Shown here: positions 15,962 through 24,373 of the stretch, one piece after another
How positions within the stretch are numbered: the first letter of the stretch is position 1
Layout: the number at the start of each line of letters is the position of its first letter
Assembly (NCBI RefSeq): GCF_013761175.1
Contig: NZ_JACDUR010000004.1
Coordinates: forward strand, 434,001 to 498,000
Length of the DNA: 64,000 nt
Reading direction: 5' to 3'
Source of the DNA: Nonomuraea soli
GTDB taxonomy: Bacteria > Actinomycetota > Actinomycetes > Streptosporangiales > Streptosporangiaceae
Position numbers and translations under genes: made by a program
The notes under the pieces: model-generated
What the model was told of the DNA's origin: nothing
The model's database searches: none
What the model saw: only the letters and a program-made list of their open reading frames with translations

Positions 15962-16977
15962 TGCGGGACGTAGCGATCGTCGCCTTCGCCCAGACCCGGC
16001 ACACCGCCACCGACTCCGGACTGTCCGAGCCCGAGCTCATGCTGCCCGTGCTGGAGGAGATCCGCTCCCAGACCGGGATGCGGCGCTTCGGCTTCACCTG
16101 CTCGGGCTCCTGCGACTACCTGGCGGGCGCCCCGTTCTCCTTCGTCTCCGCGCTCGACGCCGTCGGCGCCTGGCCGCCCATCGCCGAGTCGCACGTCGAG
16201 ATGGACGGCGCCTGGGCACTCTACGAGGCCTGGGTCAGGCTCCAGCACGGCGACGTCGACACCGCCCTCGTCTACGGCTTCGGCAAGTCGTCGCTGGGCG
16301 ACCTGCGCTCGATCATGACCCTTCAGCTTGACCCGTACTACCTCTACCCGCTCGGACTCGACCAGCTGTCGTACGCCGCCCTGCAGGCCTCGGCCCTGGG
16401 CGCGTCGCGGGCCGACCTCGACGCGGTGGCGCGGCGCAGCCGCGAGGCCGGGGCTACCAACCCCCACGCGCTCGAACTGCCCGCGGAACCGGGCGATCCC
16501 GTGGTGGACCCGCTGCTGGCCTGGGACATCGCGCCGATCACCGACGGCGCCGCGGCCGTCGTCCTGGCCGCAGGCGACGCGATCGCCGACCTGGCCGCCC
16601 GTCCCGCCTACATCACCGGCATCGCCCATCGCATAGACCCCCACTACCTGGGTATGCGGGATCTGGCCCGGTCGGCCTCCGCCGCCGATGCCGCACGAGC
16701 GGCGGGGGTCGGCAAGGGTCACGTCGACGTCGCCGAGCTCCATGCCTGCTTCAGCCACGAGGAGCTCATCCTCCGCGAGGCCCTCGGCCTGCCCGATTCC
16801 ACGCTCGTGAACCCGTCGGGGGGAGCGCTGTGCGCCAACCCCGTGATGGCCACCGGGCTCATCCGCATCGGCGAGGCCGCGCGCCGCGTCATGGACGGCA
16901 CCGCCTCCCGCGCGGTCGGCCACGCCGCGAGCGGGCCGTGCCTCCAGCACAACCTCGTCACCGTCCTGGAGGGGTGA
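15961..16977 (+). CDS. Ltp4-like thiolase-fold lipid-transfer protein (Rv3522-like)
   Basis: 338 aa. The ATG shares one base with the upstream TGA (TGATG). The thiolase fold is recognisable by 'DVAIVAFAQTRHT' at the start, 'DTALVYGFGKSSLGDL', 'ITDGAAAVVLAAGDA', 'ELHACFSHEELILREALGL' and 'NPSGGALCANPVMATGLIRIGEAA', with 'GHAASGPCLQHN' at the end. SCP2-type thiolases of this group act as aldolases or thiolases on steroid side-chain CoA esters, usually together with a DUF35 protein, here encoded immediately upstream. The product is shorter than typical two-domain thiolases, as also in Rv3522. Confidence 0.8.
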   Translation: MRDVAIVAFAQTRHTATDSGLSEPELMLPVLEEIRSQTGMRRFGFTCSGSCDYLAGAPFSFVSALDAVGAWPPIAESHVEMDGAWALYEAWVRLQHGDVDTALVYGFGKSSLGDLRSIMTLQLDPYYLYPLGLDQLSYAALQASALGASRADLDAVARRSREAGATNPHALELPAEPGDPVVDPLLAWDIAPITDGAAAVVLAAGDAIADLAARPAYITGIAHRIDPHYLGMRDLARSASAADAARAAGVGKGHVDVAELHACFSHEELILREALGLPDSTLVNPSGGALCANPVMATGLIRIGEAARRVMDGTASRAVGHAASGPCLQHNLVTVLEG

Positions 16978-16983
16978 ACGACC

Positions 16984-18132
16984 GTGAGCAACCGTTGCGC
17001 GGTGATCGGCGTCGGCCAGACGGCCTACACGACCAAACGCCACGACGTGTCGATCGCGGGCCTGGTCCGCGAGGCGGCGCTCAGGGCCCTGGAGGACGCG
17101 GGCCTGACCTTCAAGGACATCGACGCCGTGGTGATCGGCAAGGCCCCGGACCTGTTCGAGGGCGTCATGATGCCCGAGGCGTACCTGGCCGACGCGCTGG
17201 GCGCGGCCGGCAAGCCGATGATGCGCGTCCACACGGCGGGCAGCGTCGGAGGATCGACCGGCCTGGTGGGCGCCAGCCTCATCCAGGGCGGCGTGCACGA
17301 GAGAGTCCTGGTGGTCGCCTTCGAGAAGCAGTCGGAGTCGAACGCCACCTGGGCGCTGTCGACCCACCTGCCGTTCAACGCCTCGCTGGTGGTGGGCGCG
17401 GGAGGCTACTTCGCGCCGCACATCAGGGAGTACATCAGGCGCTCCGGCGCCCCCGACCACATCGGCACGCTCGTCGCGGTCAAGGACCGGCTCAACGCGC
17501 TGAAGAACCCCTACGCCCATCTGAAGATCCCCGGGATCAACCGCGAGATGGTCGAGAGCACCCCGATGTTGTGGGAGCCGATCCGCTACCTGGAGACCTG
17601 CCCGTCGAGTGACGGGGCCTGCGCGATGGTGCTGTCGTCCGAGAGCAAGGTGACCGGCACCCCCGCCTGGGTGCTCGGCACGGCCATGCGCTCGGAGCCG
17701 ATCTTCCGCGCGGGCCGCGACACCGTCAACCCGCAGGGCGGCAAGGACTGCGCGGCCGACGTCTACGCGCAGGCGGGCATCACCGACCCGCGTCGCGAAC
17801 TCGACGTGGCCGAGGTGTACGTGCCCTTCTCCTGGTACGAGCCGATGTGGCTGGAGAACCTCGGCTTCGCGGCCGAGGGCGAGGGCTGGAAGCTGACCGA
17901 GTCGGGCGCGACCGCGCTCGACGGCGACATCCCGTGGAACGCCTCGGGCGGGGTGTTGTCGAGCAACCCGATCGGGGCGTCAGGGCTGATCAGGTTCGCC
18001 GAGGCGGCTCAGCAGGTCAGAGGGATGGCGGGGGAGCACCAGGTGGACGGCGCGCGGCGGGCGCTGGGCCATGCGTACGGCGGAGGCGCCCAGTTCTTCG
18101 CCATGTGGATCGTCGGGAGCCGCAAGCCCTGA
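16984..18132 (+). CDS. Ltp3-like thiolase-fold lipid-transfer protein (Rv3523-like)
   Basis: 382 aa from GTG 16984, 6 nt after the previous stop, with GGAGGGG upstream. Thiolase features: 'CAVIGVGQTAYTTKRHDVSI', 'MRVHTAGSVGGSTGLVGASLIQGG', 'CPSSDGACAMVLSSE', 'DVAEVYVPFSWYEPMWLENLGF' and 'NASGGVLSSNPIGASGLIRFAEAA', then 'GHAYGGGAQFFAMW'. It pairs with the Ltp4-like gene and the DUF35 gene in the same order as Rv3521-Rv3523. The probable reaction is retro-aldol or thiolytic cleavage of a sterol side-chain CoA thioester; the actual substrate is inferred. Confidence 0.8.
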   Translation: MSNRCAVIGVGQTAYTTKRHDVSIAGLVREAALRALEDAGLTFKDIDAVVIGKAPDLFEGVMMPEAYLADALGAAGKPMMRVHTAGSVGGSTGLVGASLIQGGVHERVLVVAFEKQSESNATWALSTHLPFNASLVVGAGGYFAPHIREYIRRSGAPDHIGTLVAVKDRLNALKNPYAHLKIPGINREMVESTPMLWEPIRYLETCPSSDGACAMVLSSESKVTGTPAWVLGTAMRSEPIFRAGRDTVNPQGGKDCAADVYAQAGITDPRRELDVAEVYVPFSWYEPMWLENLGFAAEGEGWKLTESGATALDGDIPWNASGGVLSSNPIGASGLIRFAEAAQQVRGMAGEHQVDGARRALGHAYGGGAQFFAMWIVGSRKP

Positions 18133-18142
18133 GGAGGAGCCG

Positions 18143-19708
18143 ATGGAGTTCAACCACGCCGACCTGTTCGAGGGGCTGGTCGACACGGTCGGGGAACGCA
18201 CCGCGCTGGTCTGCGGTGAGGACCGGCGCACCTTCCTGGAACTGGAGGAGGAGGCCAACCGGCTGGCCCACCACCTCCAGGCCCAGGGGGTGGGGCCAGG
18301 CGACCACGTCGGCATGCAGCTCTACAACGGCGTCGAATACGTGGCCACGCTGCTGGCGACGTTGAAGCTCCGCGCGGTGCCGATCAACGTGAACTACCGC
18401 TATGTCGAAGCGGAGCTGCGCTACCTCTACCAGGACTCCGACATCGTGGCGCTCGTCTACGACGTGGAGTTCGCCGGCCGGGTGGCGGCGTCGCTGACGC
18501 CCAAGATCACGACGAGGGTCGTGGTGGGCGGGCAGGACGAGGGCGCCGTGCCGTACCAGGAGGCCCTGGCGGCCGCCTCGCCGGTCAGGGACTTCGAGAC
18601 CCGTTCCGGCCAGGACGTCTACATCATCTACACCGGCGGCACCACCGGCATGCCCAAGGGCGCGATGTGGCACGTCGAGGACCTGTTCATGGCCTTCGGC
18701 GGCGGCAATCCGTACGGCGAGCCGCGCGCGACGCCGCAGGAGGTGATCGACGCCGCGGTCGCCGCCAACCCGTTCGTGATGATGGCGGCGCCCCCGCTGA
18801 TGCACGGGGCGGCGCAGGTGGGCACGTTCCTGGCGTGGTGGATGGGCGCGGCGATCGCCTACGTGCGGCGCTTCGACGCCGACGAGGTGTGGCGCACGGT
18901 GGAGCGCGAGCGGGTGCTGACGGTCAACATCACCGGTGACGCGATGGCCAGGCCGCTGGCCGACGCGCTGGAGCGCAACAGCTACGACCTGTCGGGTCTG
19001 ATGGTGGTCAGCTCCACGGGCGCGATCCTGTCCGGCGCGGTGCGTGACCGGCTGCAGGAGCTCTTACCCAACGTCATGATCCTCGATAATTTCGGATCGA
19101 CCGAATCCGGGTACACGGCTTCGGGGGTTCCGGGGTCGACTCCGGAGAAGGGTCTGAAATACCAACCCAACGCGACCTCGAGAATCGCGGTCCTCGACGA
19201 GAAGCTCCAGCCGGTCGGACCTGGCCAGATGGGCACGATGGCCAAAGCCGGGCACATCGCCTTCGGTTACTACAACGACCCCGAGAAGACCGCGAAAACC
19301 TTCGCCACCGACGAGAACGGCACCCGCTGGCTGCTCACCGGCGACCTGGCCACGATCGACGACGACGGCATCATCACCATCCTGGGCCGAGGCTCGCAGT
19401 GCATCAACACCGGCGGCGAGAAGGTCTTCCCCGAGGAGGTGGAGGCCGTGCTCAAGGGCCATGAGGCGGTCTTCGACGCGGTCGTGACGGCGGTGCCCGA
19501 CGAGTTGTGGGGGTCGCGGGTCGCGGCGGTGGTCGAACCCCGTCCCGGTGTCGAGGTGACGCAGGAGGATCTCGACGCCCACTGCAGGGAGCGGCTGTCG
19601 GGCTACAAGGTGCCGCGCACGTATGTGTTCGTCGAGCGGATGCAGCGTTCGCCCGCGGGCAAGGCCGACTATCGCTGGGCACGGGAAACGGCCGAGGCCG
19701 CAAGCTGA
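18143..19708 (+). CDS. fadD19: FadD19-like sterol side-chain acyl-CoA synthetase
   Basis: 521 aa from ATG 18143, with GAGGAGGAG just upstream and 10 nt after the previous stop. Motifs: 'IIYTGGTTGMPKGAMWHVEDLF', 'LDNFGSTESGYT', 'WLLTGDLATIDDDGIITILGRGSQCINTGGEKVFPEEVE' region and C-terminal 'RSPAGKADYRWA' with the catalytic Lys. Segments such as 'NRLAHHL', 'RYVEAELRYLYQDSDIVALV' and 'PDYRWAKE'-type ending agree with my memory of mycobacterial FadD19 (Rv3515c), which CoA-activates the C26 acid of the cholesterol side chain. It is the last gene of the operon and is followed by a strong hairpin. Confidence 0.85.
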   Translation: MEFNHADLFEGLVDTVGERTALVCGEDRRTFLELEEEANRLAHHLQAQGVGPGDHVGMQLYNGVEYVATLLATLKLRAVPINVNYRYVEAELRYLYQDSDIVALVYDVEFAGRVAASLTPKITTRVVVGGQDEGAVPYQEALAAASPVRDFETRSGQDVYIIYTGGTTGMPKGAMWHVEDLFMAFGGGNPYGEPRATPQEVIDAAVAANPFVMMAAPPLMHGAAQVGTFLAWWMGAAIAYVRRFDADEVWRTVERERVLTVNITGDAMARPLADALERNSYDLSGLMVVSSTGAILSGAVRDRLQELLPNVMILDNFGSTESGYTASGVPGSTPEKGLKYQPNATSRIAVLDEKLQPVGPGQMGTMAKAGHIAFGYYNDPEKTAKTFATDENGTRWLLTGDLATIDDDGIITILGRGSQCINTGGEKVFPEEVEAVLKGHEAVFDAVVTAVPDELWGSRVAAVVEPRPGVEVTQEDLDAHCRERLSGYKVPRTYVFVERMQRSPAGKADYRWARETAEAAS

Positions 19709-19720
19709 CGGGAAGTGCTA

Positions 19721-19755
19721 CGTCGTGGCACGACGGCTCCGGTCGTGCCACGACG
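19721..19755. terminator. Bidirectional terminator hairpin
   Basis: CGTCGTGGCACGAC and its exact complement form a perfect 14-bp stem with a 7-nt loop between the convergent fadD19 and lysE-type genes. There is no T-run on either strand, as is usual for high-GC actinomycete terminators. A second small stem (GAGGAG/CTCCTC, 19761-19775) touches the LysE stop codon. Confidence 0.75.
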
Positions 19756-19774
19756 CCGTTGAGGAGAAGCTCCT

Positions 19775-20395
19775 CTAGCTCTTGGACGTGGCCAGGTAGG
19801 CGCCCAGGCCCAGGTAGATCAGCCCGCTGCCGACGTTGAGCCGGCGGCGGGCCCTGGCCGAGCCGCGCAGCTTGCCGGCCAGCGCCGACGCCAGCAGCGC
19901 AAAGGCGCCGTCGGAGGCCAGGCCCAGCACGATCCACACCGCGCCCAGCAGCGCGATCTGCGGCGCCACCGGGTGGGCGGTGTCGACGAACTGCGGCAGG
20001 AAGGCCAGGAAGAAGATCGCGGTCTTCGGGTTGAGCACGTTGACCACGAAGCCCTCCCAGAACAACCTCTTCTTGGAGTGCACCTTCAGCTCCACCAGGT
20101 CCGCGGTGTCGCGCTTGATGATCGCGCGGACGCCGAGGTAGACGAGGTAGGCCACGCCCAGGACCTTGACGATGGTGAAGGCGGTGGCGCTGGCGGCCAG
20201 CAGGGCGCTGATGCCCAGGGCGGCGGCCACGACATGGACGACCGAACCCGCGTGGATGCCCGCCACCGAGACCAGGCCGGCGGCCCTGCCTTGCGCGACG
20301 CTCCTGGTGACGATGTAGACCACGGCGGGTCCTGGCACCACGAGCAGCGCCAGCGTGGCGGCGCAGAACAGGGCGAGAGTCGTCAGATCTGGCAT
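19775..20395 (-). CDS. LysE/RhtB-family amino acid exporter
   Basis: 206 aa with about six membrane helices. The N-terminal 'LLVVPGPAVVYIVTRSVAQGRAAGLVSVAGIHAG' is the LysE/RhtB signature, and 'GFVVNVLNPKTAIFFLAFLPQF' (about residues 115-137) is the second conserved motif. Such proteins export amino acids or their analogues. The gene lies 21 nt downstream of a LysR regulator on the same strand, a common pairing in which the regulator senses the exported amino acid. TACGCT sits 6 nt before the ATG, so it may also have its own leaderless promoter. Confidence 0.85.
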   Translation of the reverse strand: MPDLTTLALFCAATLALLVVPGPAVVYIVTRSVAQGRAAGLVSVAGIHAGSVVHVVAAALGISALLAASATAFTIVKVLGVAYLVYLGVRAIIKRDTADLVELKVHSKKRLFWEGFVVNVLNPKTAIFFLAFLPQFVDTAHPVAPQIALLGAVWIVLGLASDGAFALLASALAGKLRGSARARRRLNVGSGLIYLGLGAYLATSKS

Positions 20396-20416
20396 GTCAC
20401 CAGCGTAGAAGCGCCG

Positions 20417-21283
20417 TCAACGGGTTATGCACAGGGCGTCGAGCAGCGCCGCGGTGCTGGGCTGGTCGGGCGGCTCGCCGTACACGGCCGCGTAGACGTG
20501 CCTGGTCGAGCCGGGGATGGGCGCGATGCCGACGGCGGGATGGCGGTGCGCCTGCAGCGCCAGGCCAGGCAGGACGGTCAGGCCCAGCCCGGCCGCCACC
20601 AGCGCCTGGACGGCGACGATGTCGTCGCTGGTGAAGGAGATCGACGGGTCGAACCCGGCACGCGCGCACATGTCGAGCAGGTGGCTGCGGCAACGGTCGC
20701 ACCCGGCGATCCAGTCGGCGTCTCGGTGGTCGGCGAGGTCTCCTGACAGCTCGGAGTCCGGGCCGATCAGGTAGCTCGGGTCGTCGAGCAGGTGGATCAT
20801 GCGGATGTCGCCGTCCTCCGGCTCGGTGTCGTCGTAGCGGAAGATGACCGCCACGTCGACGCGCCCCGCTCGCAGCAGGCGCAGGGCCTCGGGCGGCTCG
20901 GTCTCGGTGAGCTGGAGGCGCAGGCCCGGATGCTCCCGTGACAGGCGGCGCGCGGCCTCCGGGACGAACGTGCCCAGCGCCGAGGGGAAGGCCGCCAGCC
21001 GTACGCGGCCCGACCTGAGCCCGACGTGCGCGGCGAGTTCCTCGGAGGTGGCGTCGAGCCGTTCGATGATCTCGGCCGCGCGCTCGGCGAGCAGCCGTCC
21101 CGCCGAGGTCAGGCGGATGCCCCGGCCGACGCGCTGCAGCAGCTTGGTGCCGGTCTCGGCTTCGAGGCGCGACAGGTGGTGGCTGACGGAGGGCTGCGAG
21201 TAGTGCAGGTCGCGCGCGGCGGCGGTGAGCGACCCCCGGCGCGCCACGGCGACCAGGACGCGGAGCCGGGTTACATCAAGCAT
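20417..21283 (-). CDS. LysR-family transcriptional regulator
   Basis: 288 aa from ATG 21283; the upstream in-frame start at 21301 adds six residues before the conserved 'MLDVTRLRVLVAVARRGSLTAAARDLHYSQPSVSHHLSRLEAETG' helix-turn-helix region. The C-terminal periplasmic-binding-type domain senses an effector. It is divergent from the cupin gene at 21384 and codirectional with the LysE exporter. The 100-nt divergent gap contains TATATATA just before the start codon, suitable as a -10 element of a leaderless transcript. It probably controls both neighbours. Confidence 0.8.
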   Translation of the reverse strand: MLDVTRLRVLVAVARRGSLTAAARDLHYSQPSVSHHLSRLEAETGTKLLQRVGRGIRLTSAGRLLAERAAEIIERLDATSEELAAHVGLRSGRVRLAAFPSALGTFVPEAARRLSREHPGLRLQLTETEPPEALRLLRAGRVDVAVIFRYDDTEPEDGDIRMIHLLDDPSYLIGPDSELSGDLADHRDADWIAGCDRCRSHLLDMCARAGFDPSISFTSDDIVAVQALVAAGLGLTVLPGLALQAHRHPAVGIAPIPGSTRHVYAAVYGEPPDQPSTAALLDALCITR

Positions 21284-21383
21284 GTCTATATATAACCCCA
21301 AACACTTCTGTTGGACCTATAGGTGGGTCGTGGAGCAGTGTAAGAGGGGAAGGAGAAATAACTCTATTCCCTAGGGGGAAACC

Positions 21384-21911
21384 ATGAATATGGTCGCGAC
21401 CCTGACCCGCCCCGGCCTCGCCACCCTGGTCGACGGCGTCCGCCGCATCACCGCCGCCGGCCGGTCCAAGCGCGAGACCGCCTTCGCCGTCGCCGACTTC
21501 CTGCGCGCCCACCTGCCGGGTCTCGACATCCTCACCGAGCAGGAGCGGGCGGGGAAGGCCGAGACCTACCACTCGTTCCCGCTGCACGCGGAGACGGGCT
21601 TCTCGATCGTGGCCGTGGTGTGGCGCCCAGGACAGGGGACGGTCATCCACGACCACCTGTCCTGGTGCGCGTTCGGGGTGCTGAGCGGGAACGAGCACGA
21701 GACGCTCTACCGGGACATGGGGGACCACCTGGTGGAGATCGGGCGCGCGGACAACCGGCCGGGGGAGGTCAGCGGGTTCGCGCCGCCCGGAGACATCCAC
21801 TCGGTGATCAATACCAATGACGAGGTGGGGGTGTCGATCCACATCTACGGCGCCGACGTCAGCCGGACGGGAAGCAGTGTGCGCCGGGTGTACGACCTTC
21901 CCGTCCTGTGA
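21384..21911 (+). CDS. Cysteine-dioxygenase-like cupin
   Basis: 175 aa, ATG preceded by AGGGGGAAACC. The protein shows cupin metal motifs 'GTVIHDHLSWCAFGVLSGNEHETLY' (His-x-His ... Glu) and 'PPGDIHSVINT', with 'SIHIYGADVSRT' near the end. This fits the cysteine dioxygenase / 3-mercaptopropionate dioxygenase family: mononuclear iron enzymes that oxidise thiols to sulfinic acids. It is divergent from the LysR regulator, with a LysE exporter beyond it, suggesting a small sulfur amino acid response. Substrate is inferred. Confidence 0.7.
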   Translation: MNMVATLTRPGLATLVDGVRRITAAGRSKRETAFAVADFLRAHLPGLDILTEQERAGKAETYHSFPLHAETGFSIVAVVWRPGQGTVIHDHLSWCAFGVLSGNEHETLYRDMGDHLVEIGRADNRPGEVSGFAPPGDIHSVINTNDEVGVSIHIYGADVSRTGSSVRRVYDLPVL

Positions 21912-21949
21912 CCGCATGGGCCTCCCACCACCGGGCGCTTCGCGCCGCT

Positions 21950-22030
21950 CGGGGTCGGGCTCCCCTCCTTTGGGGGGCCGAGCCCCCCAAGACCCCCAGC
22001 CGGGGGCCTGCCGGCCCCCGGACCCCCGGT
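21950..22030 (+). repeat. GC-rich hairpin cluster after the cupin gene
   Basis: Dense C/G runs form several stems; the best is CCGGGGGCC / GGCCCCCGG (22000-22021) with a 4-nt loop. It follows the cupin stop by about 90 nt and may end its transcript. The style recalls intergenic GC-rich repeats that are multi-copy in some actinomycetes, which I cannot test here. The remaining 21912-22117 holds no gene I can support. Confidence 0.45.
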
Positions 22031-22117
22031 CGTTACCGTGATTCGGGCCGAGTATCGCCGGGCGCTTCGTGGCCGTGAAGAGACGCGCCCACGGCGCGAC
22101 CAGGCCGCACGTGGCCG

Positions 22118-22373
22118 CAGGGTCGGCTACCTGTGCAACCGGCATCGACGACCAAGCCGGCGCCGGCCTGCGCACCCGCCAGAAGTTCAGCCGCCCGCAC
22201 TGCTCGTGGACCAACGGCAAGCCGGACGCCTCAACCGCACCCCGGCCGCCGAATGGGCCTACCGTCAGCAACCAGCACCTCACCGGCTCCGTCGGGCCCT
22301 GACTGGGCCACTACAACACCCAGCGACCTCACTGAGTCTCGGCGGCCGGCCACCCATCACCCGACTGTCACGC
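22118..22373 (+). pseudogene. Degenerate IS481-family transposase fragment
   Basis: Pieces of an IS481/rve integrase C-terminus appear in order but in shifting frames: 'SRPHCSWTNGK' (around 22190-22221), 'LNRTPAAEWAYRQ' (22231-22270), 'LGHYNTQRPH' (22303-22332, frame 1, just after a stop) and 'SLGGRPPITRL' (22335-22367, another frame). An earlier 'TGIDDQAGAGL' may be the 'DDHSRLAY' segment. There are at least two frameshifts, a stop codon and an apparent internal deletion; no terminal inverted repeats were found. This is a dead remnant of a past insertion. 22374-22437 shows nothing further. Confidence 0.7.
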
Positions 22374-22437
22374 AGCCATGGCCAACTACACCTAGACCAC
22401 CCTGGGGCGACTGCCCCGACGCCCCCGGGCGGCGGGT

Positions 22438-22848
22438 TCAGCCCCGTGCCGCGTCCGCCTGCCAGGGCCGTAGCAGCCGCTGCCACTGGGCGGGCCAGTT
22501 GAGCAACGCGATCACCCCCGCCACCACGAGGTGGATCGGCGCCGACAGGCTCTCCTGCACCGGGTCATGGCTGACGATGTGCGTGGTCACCGCCCCCGTC
22601 AGCACGAACACCAACCCGGCCGCCCCCAGGAACCGGGCCCGCCGCCGAGGTATGACCAGCAGCACCGCGCAGGCGAGCTCCAGGGCGCCGACGGCGAACC
22701 GGAACCACGGCGGGTACCCCCAGTCCGCGAACCTGACCGCGTAGTCCTGCCCGAAGGGCCCGACCCCTGGCCAGTACTTGGTGACCGCCCCGAGCAGAAA
22801 CTCGGCCGCGACGATCCAGTACACGACGGTGGCCGCGTGCTTGCGCAT
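22438..22848 (-). CDS. DoxX-family membrane protein
   Basis: 136 aa with four predicted helices: 'VVYWIVAAEFLLGAVTKYWPG', 'FRFAVGALELACAVLLVIP', 'FLGAAGLVFVLTGAVTTHI' and 'PIHLVVAGVIALLNW'. This is the DoxX-like pattern. DoxX-like proteins are small quinone-pool-associated or redox-stress membrane proteins of mostly unknown role. It begins one base after the stop of the upstream VOC gene, so the two form an operon transcribed away from the AraC regulator. Confidence 0.75.
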   Translation of the reverse strand: MRKHAATVVYWIVAAEFLLGAVTKYWPGVGPFGQDYAVRFADWGYPPWFRFAVGALELACAVLLVIPRRRARFLGAAGLVFVLTGAVTTHIVSHDPVQESLSAPIHLVVAGVIALLNWPAQWQRLLRPWQADAARG

Positions 22849-22849
22849 C

Positions 22850-23197
22850 TCAGTCCTCCGCTGCCTGGGTGAGCCCGACGACGTTGCCGTCGGCGTCGGT
22901 GACGAGCGCGGTGAGCTTGCCGCCGCCGACGTCGGTGATGTCCTGCCGCAGGACGGCCCCGGTGGTGAGCAGCCGCTGCAGGCTGGCGGCGATGTCCTGG
23001 ACGTGCCAGTAGCAGACGGGTCCGGTCATGCCCTGCCGGTGGCCGTTGGGGTCGAGGCCGATGTCCTGGCCGTCGACGTGGTAGCCGACGTAGTAGACCT
23101 CGTCCATGTACGGTTCCGCTCCGACCAGCGCGCCGAAGACCGTCTTGGCCTTGGCGAGGTCGCTGACCGGGTAGATGATCGTCTCCACTTTCGGCAT
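22850..23197 (-). CDS. VOC-family (glyoxalase/bleomycin-resistance fold) protein
   Basis: 115 aa from ATG 23197, with GAGGAG 5 nt upstream. The short betaalphabetabetabeta pattern 'METIIYPVSDLAKAKTVFGALVGAEPYMDEVYYVGY'-type start (here 'MPKVETIIYPVSDL') and 'VTDADGNVVGLTQ' at the end are typical of small VOC proteins. It could be a lyase, an isomerase or a binding protein; metal ligands are not obvious. First gene of the VOC-DoxX operon, divergent from an AraC-type regulator that probably controls it. Confidence 0.7.
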   Translation of the reverse strand: MPKVETIIYPVSDLAKAKTVFGALVGAEPYMDEVYYVGYHVDGQDIGLDPNGHRQGMTGPVCYWHVQDIAASLQRLLTTGAVLRQDITDVGGGKLTALVTDADGNVVGLTQAAED

Positions 23198-23356
23198 GTT
23201 GACTCCTCTCTCGCTGGTGAGCGGCCTCTGGTGTGGCGGCTCTGATGCCACGGTAGGGATCGTCCCCGGCGGGCCGTGAGACCAGAACGTGCCAACCAGG
23301 GGACGGAACCCGCCACCCTCTGAGCAGCGGCGTCGCCCTGTTCTAGGCTGACGATC

Positions 23357-24373
23357 GTGACGAGGGGCACGATGCCGCCCTACGTGGTGAGCCTTGTGTT
23401 GGAGGCGGCGTCCGCCGCGGGGGTCGCGCGTGAAGAGCTCGCCCGCCTCCCGGGTGTGAGCAGCCTCGACCAGCCGGGCATCCGGGTGCCGACGATGACG
23501 CTGACCCGGTTGTGGGAGGTCGCGGCGGGTGCGTTCACCGAGGCGGGAGGCGCGCCACGGGTCGCGGGGCTGTGGACTCCCGGCCGGTTCCACGTCTGGG
23601 ACTACGTGATCAGGTCGTCGCCCGATCTGGCAGAGGCCTTCCGGCTGGCCGCCCGTCATCTGCCCGCCGTCACCGATCCCGACAGCGCGTTCGACGTGCG
23701 CCTGGACTCGGCGGGCCGGCTGACGGTGGCCACGAGGCCGGTGCCCACGTTCGGCCGGGTGGGCGCGCTGATCGGCGAGTTCGTCCTGGGCCTCCTCCTG
23801 CAGCAGGCGGGCACGGCGCTGGGCCGTCCGGTGGTGCCGGTCGCCGTCGCCGTCGCGGGTGAGCCGCCGCGCTCGTACCGTCATCTGGTCGAGGCGTACG
23901 GCACGCATGAGATCCAGTTCGGCGCCCCGGTCTCGTCGATCACCTTCTCCGCCGCCGACGCGGCGGCACCGCTGCCGGGGGCCGATCCGGCCCTCGCGGT
24001 GATCGTGCAGGACCATGCCGTGCATTCGGTGAGCACGGCGAGGCTGCTGCTCGGCTGGCTCGACAAGGTCCATGCCGAGGTGGCCGAGTGTTTCCCCGAC
24101 GGGCCTCCCTCGCTCGACAGGGTCGCCCGCAGGATGGCCATGAGTCCCAGGACCTTCCAGCGCAGGCTGCACGAGGAGGGTACGAGCTGGCGCGAGGAGG
24201 TGGAGAAGGTGCGCGAGGCGGAGGCGACGCGGTTGCTGCGCGACACCCGGCTCACCATCGACGTGATCGCCGCCCGGGTCGGCTACTCCGACATCCGGGC
24301 GTTACGCCGGGCCTTTCACCGCTGGCACGGTCACGCGCCGGCCGACTTCCGCCGGCGCTCGCCCTCGGGGTGA
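23357..24373 (+). CDS. AraC-family transcriptional regulator (arabinose-binding-like N-domain)
   Basis: 338 aa. GTG 23357 is preceded by TAGGCT (23344-23349) exactly 7 nt away, indicating a leaderless transcript; ATG 23372 is an alternative start. The N-terminal ~230 residues resemble the 'Arabinose_bd' domain of OruR/ArgR-like regulators ('LARLPGVSSLDQPGIRVPTMTLTRLWEVA'). The C-terminal AraC DNA-binding part has 'SLDRVARRMAMSPRTFQRRLHEEGTSW' and 'TIDVIAARVGYSDIRALRRAFHRWHGHAPADFRR'. It is divergent from the VOC-DoxX operon, its probable target. Its 3' end overlaps the AfsR-like gene by 43 nt. Confidence 0.8.
   Translation: MTRGTMPPYVVSLVLEAASAAGVAREELARLPGVSSLDQPGIRVPTMTLTRLWEVAAGAFTEAGGAPRVAGLWTPGRFHVWDYVIRSSPDLAEAFRLAARHLPAVTDPDSAFDVRLDSAGRLTVATRPVPTFGRVGALIGEFVLGLLLQQAGTALGRPVVPVAVAVAGEPPRSYRHLVEAYGTHEIQFGAPVSSITFSAADAAAPLPGADPALAVIVQDHAVHSVSTARLLLGWLDKVHAEVAECFPDGPPSLDRVARRMAMSPRTFQRRLHEEGTSWREEVEKVREAEATRLLRDTRLTIDVIAARVGYSDIRALRRAFHRWHGHAPADFRRRSPSG

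Noticed and set aside
22118..22373. Active IS481-type element
   Set aside because: Only a C-terminal remnant in several frames with a stop codon; no terminal repeats or target duplication found.
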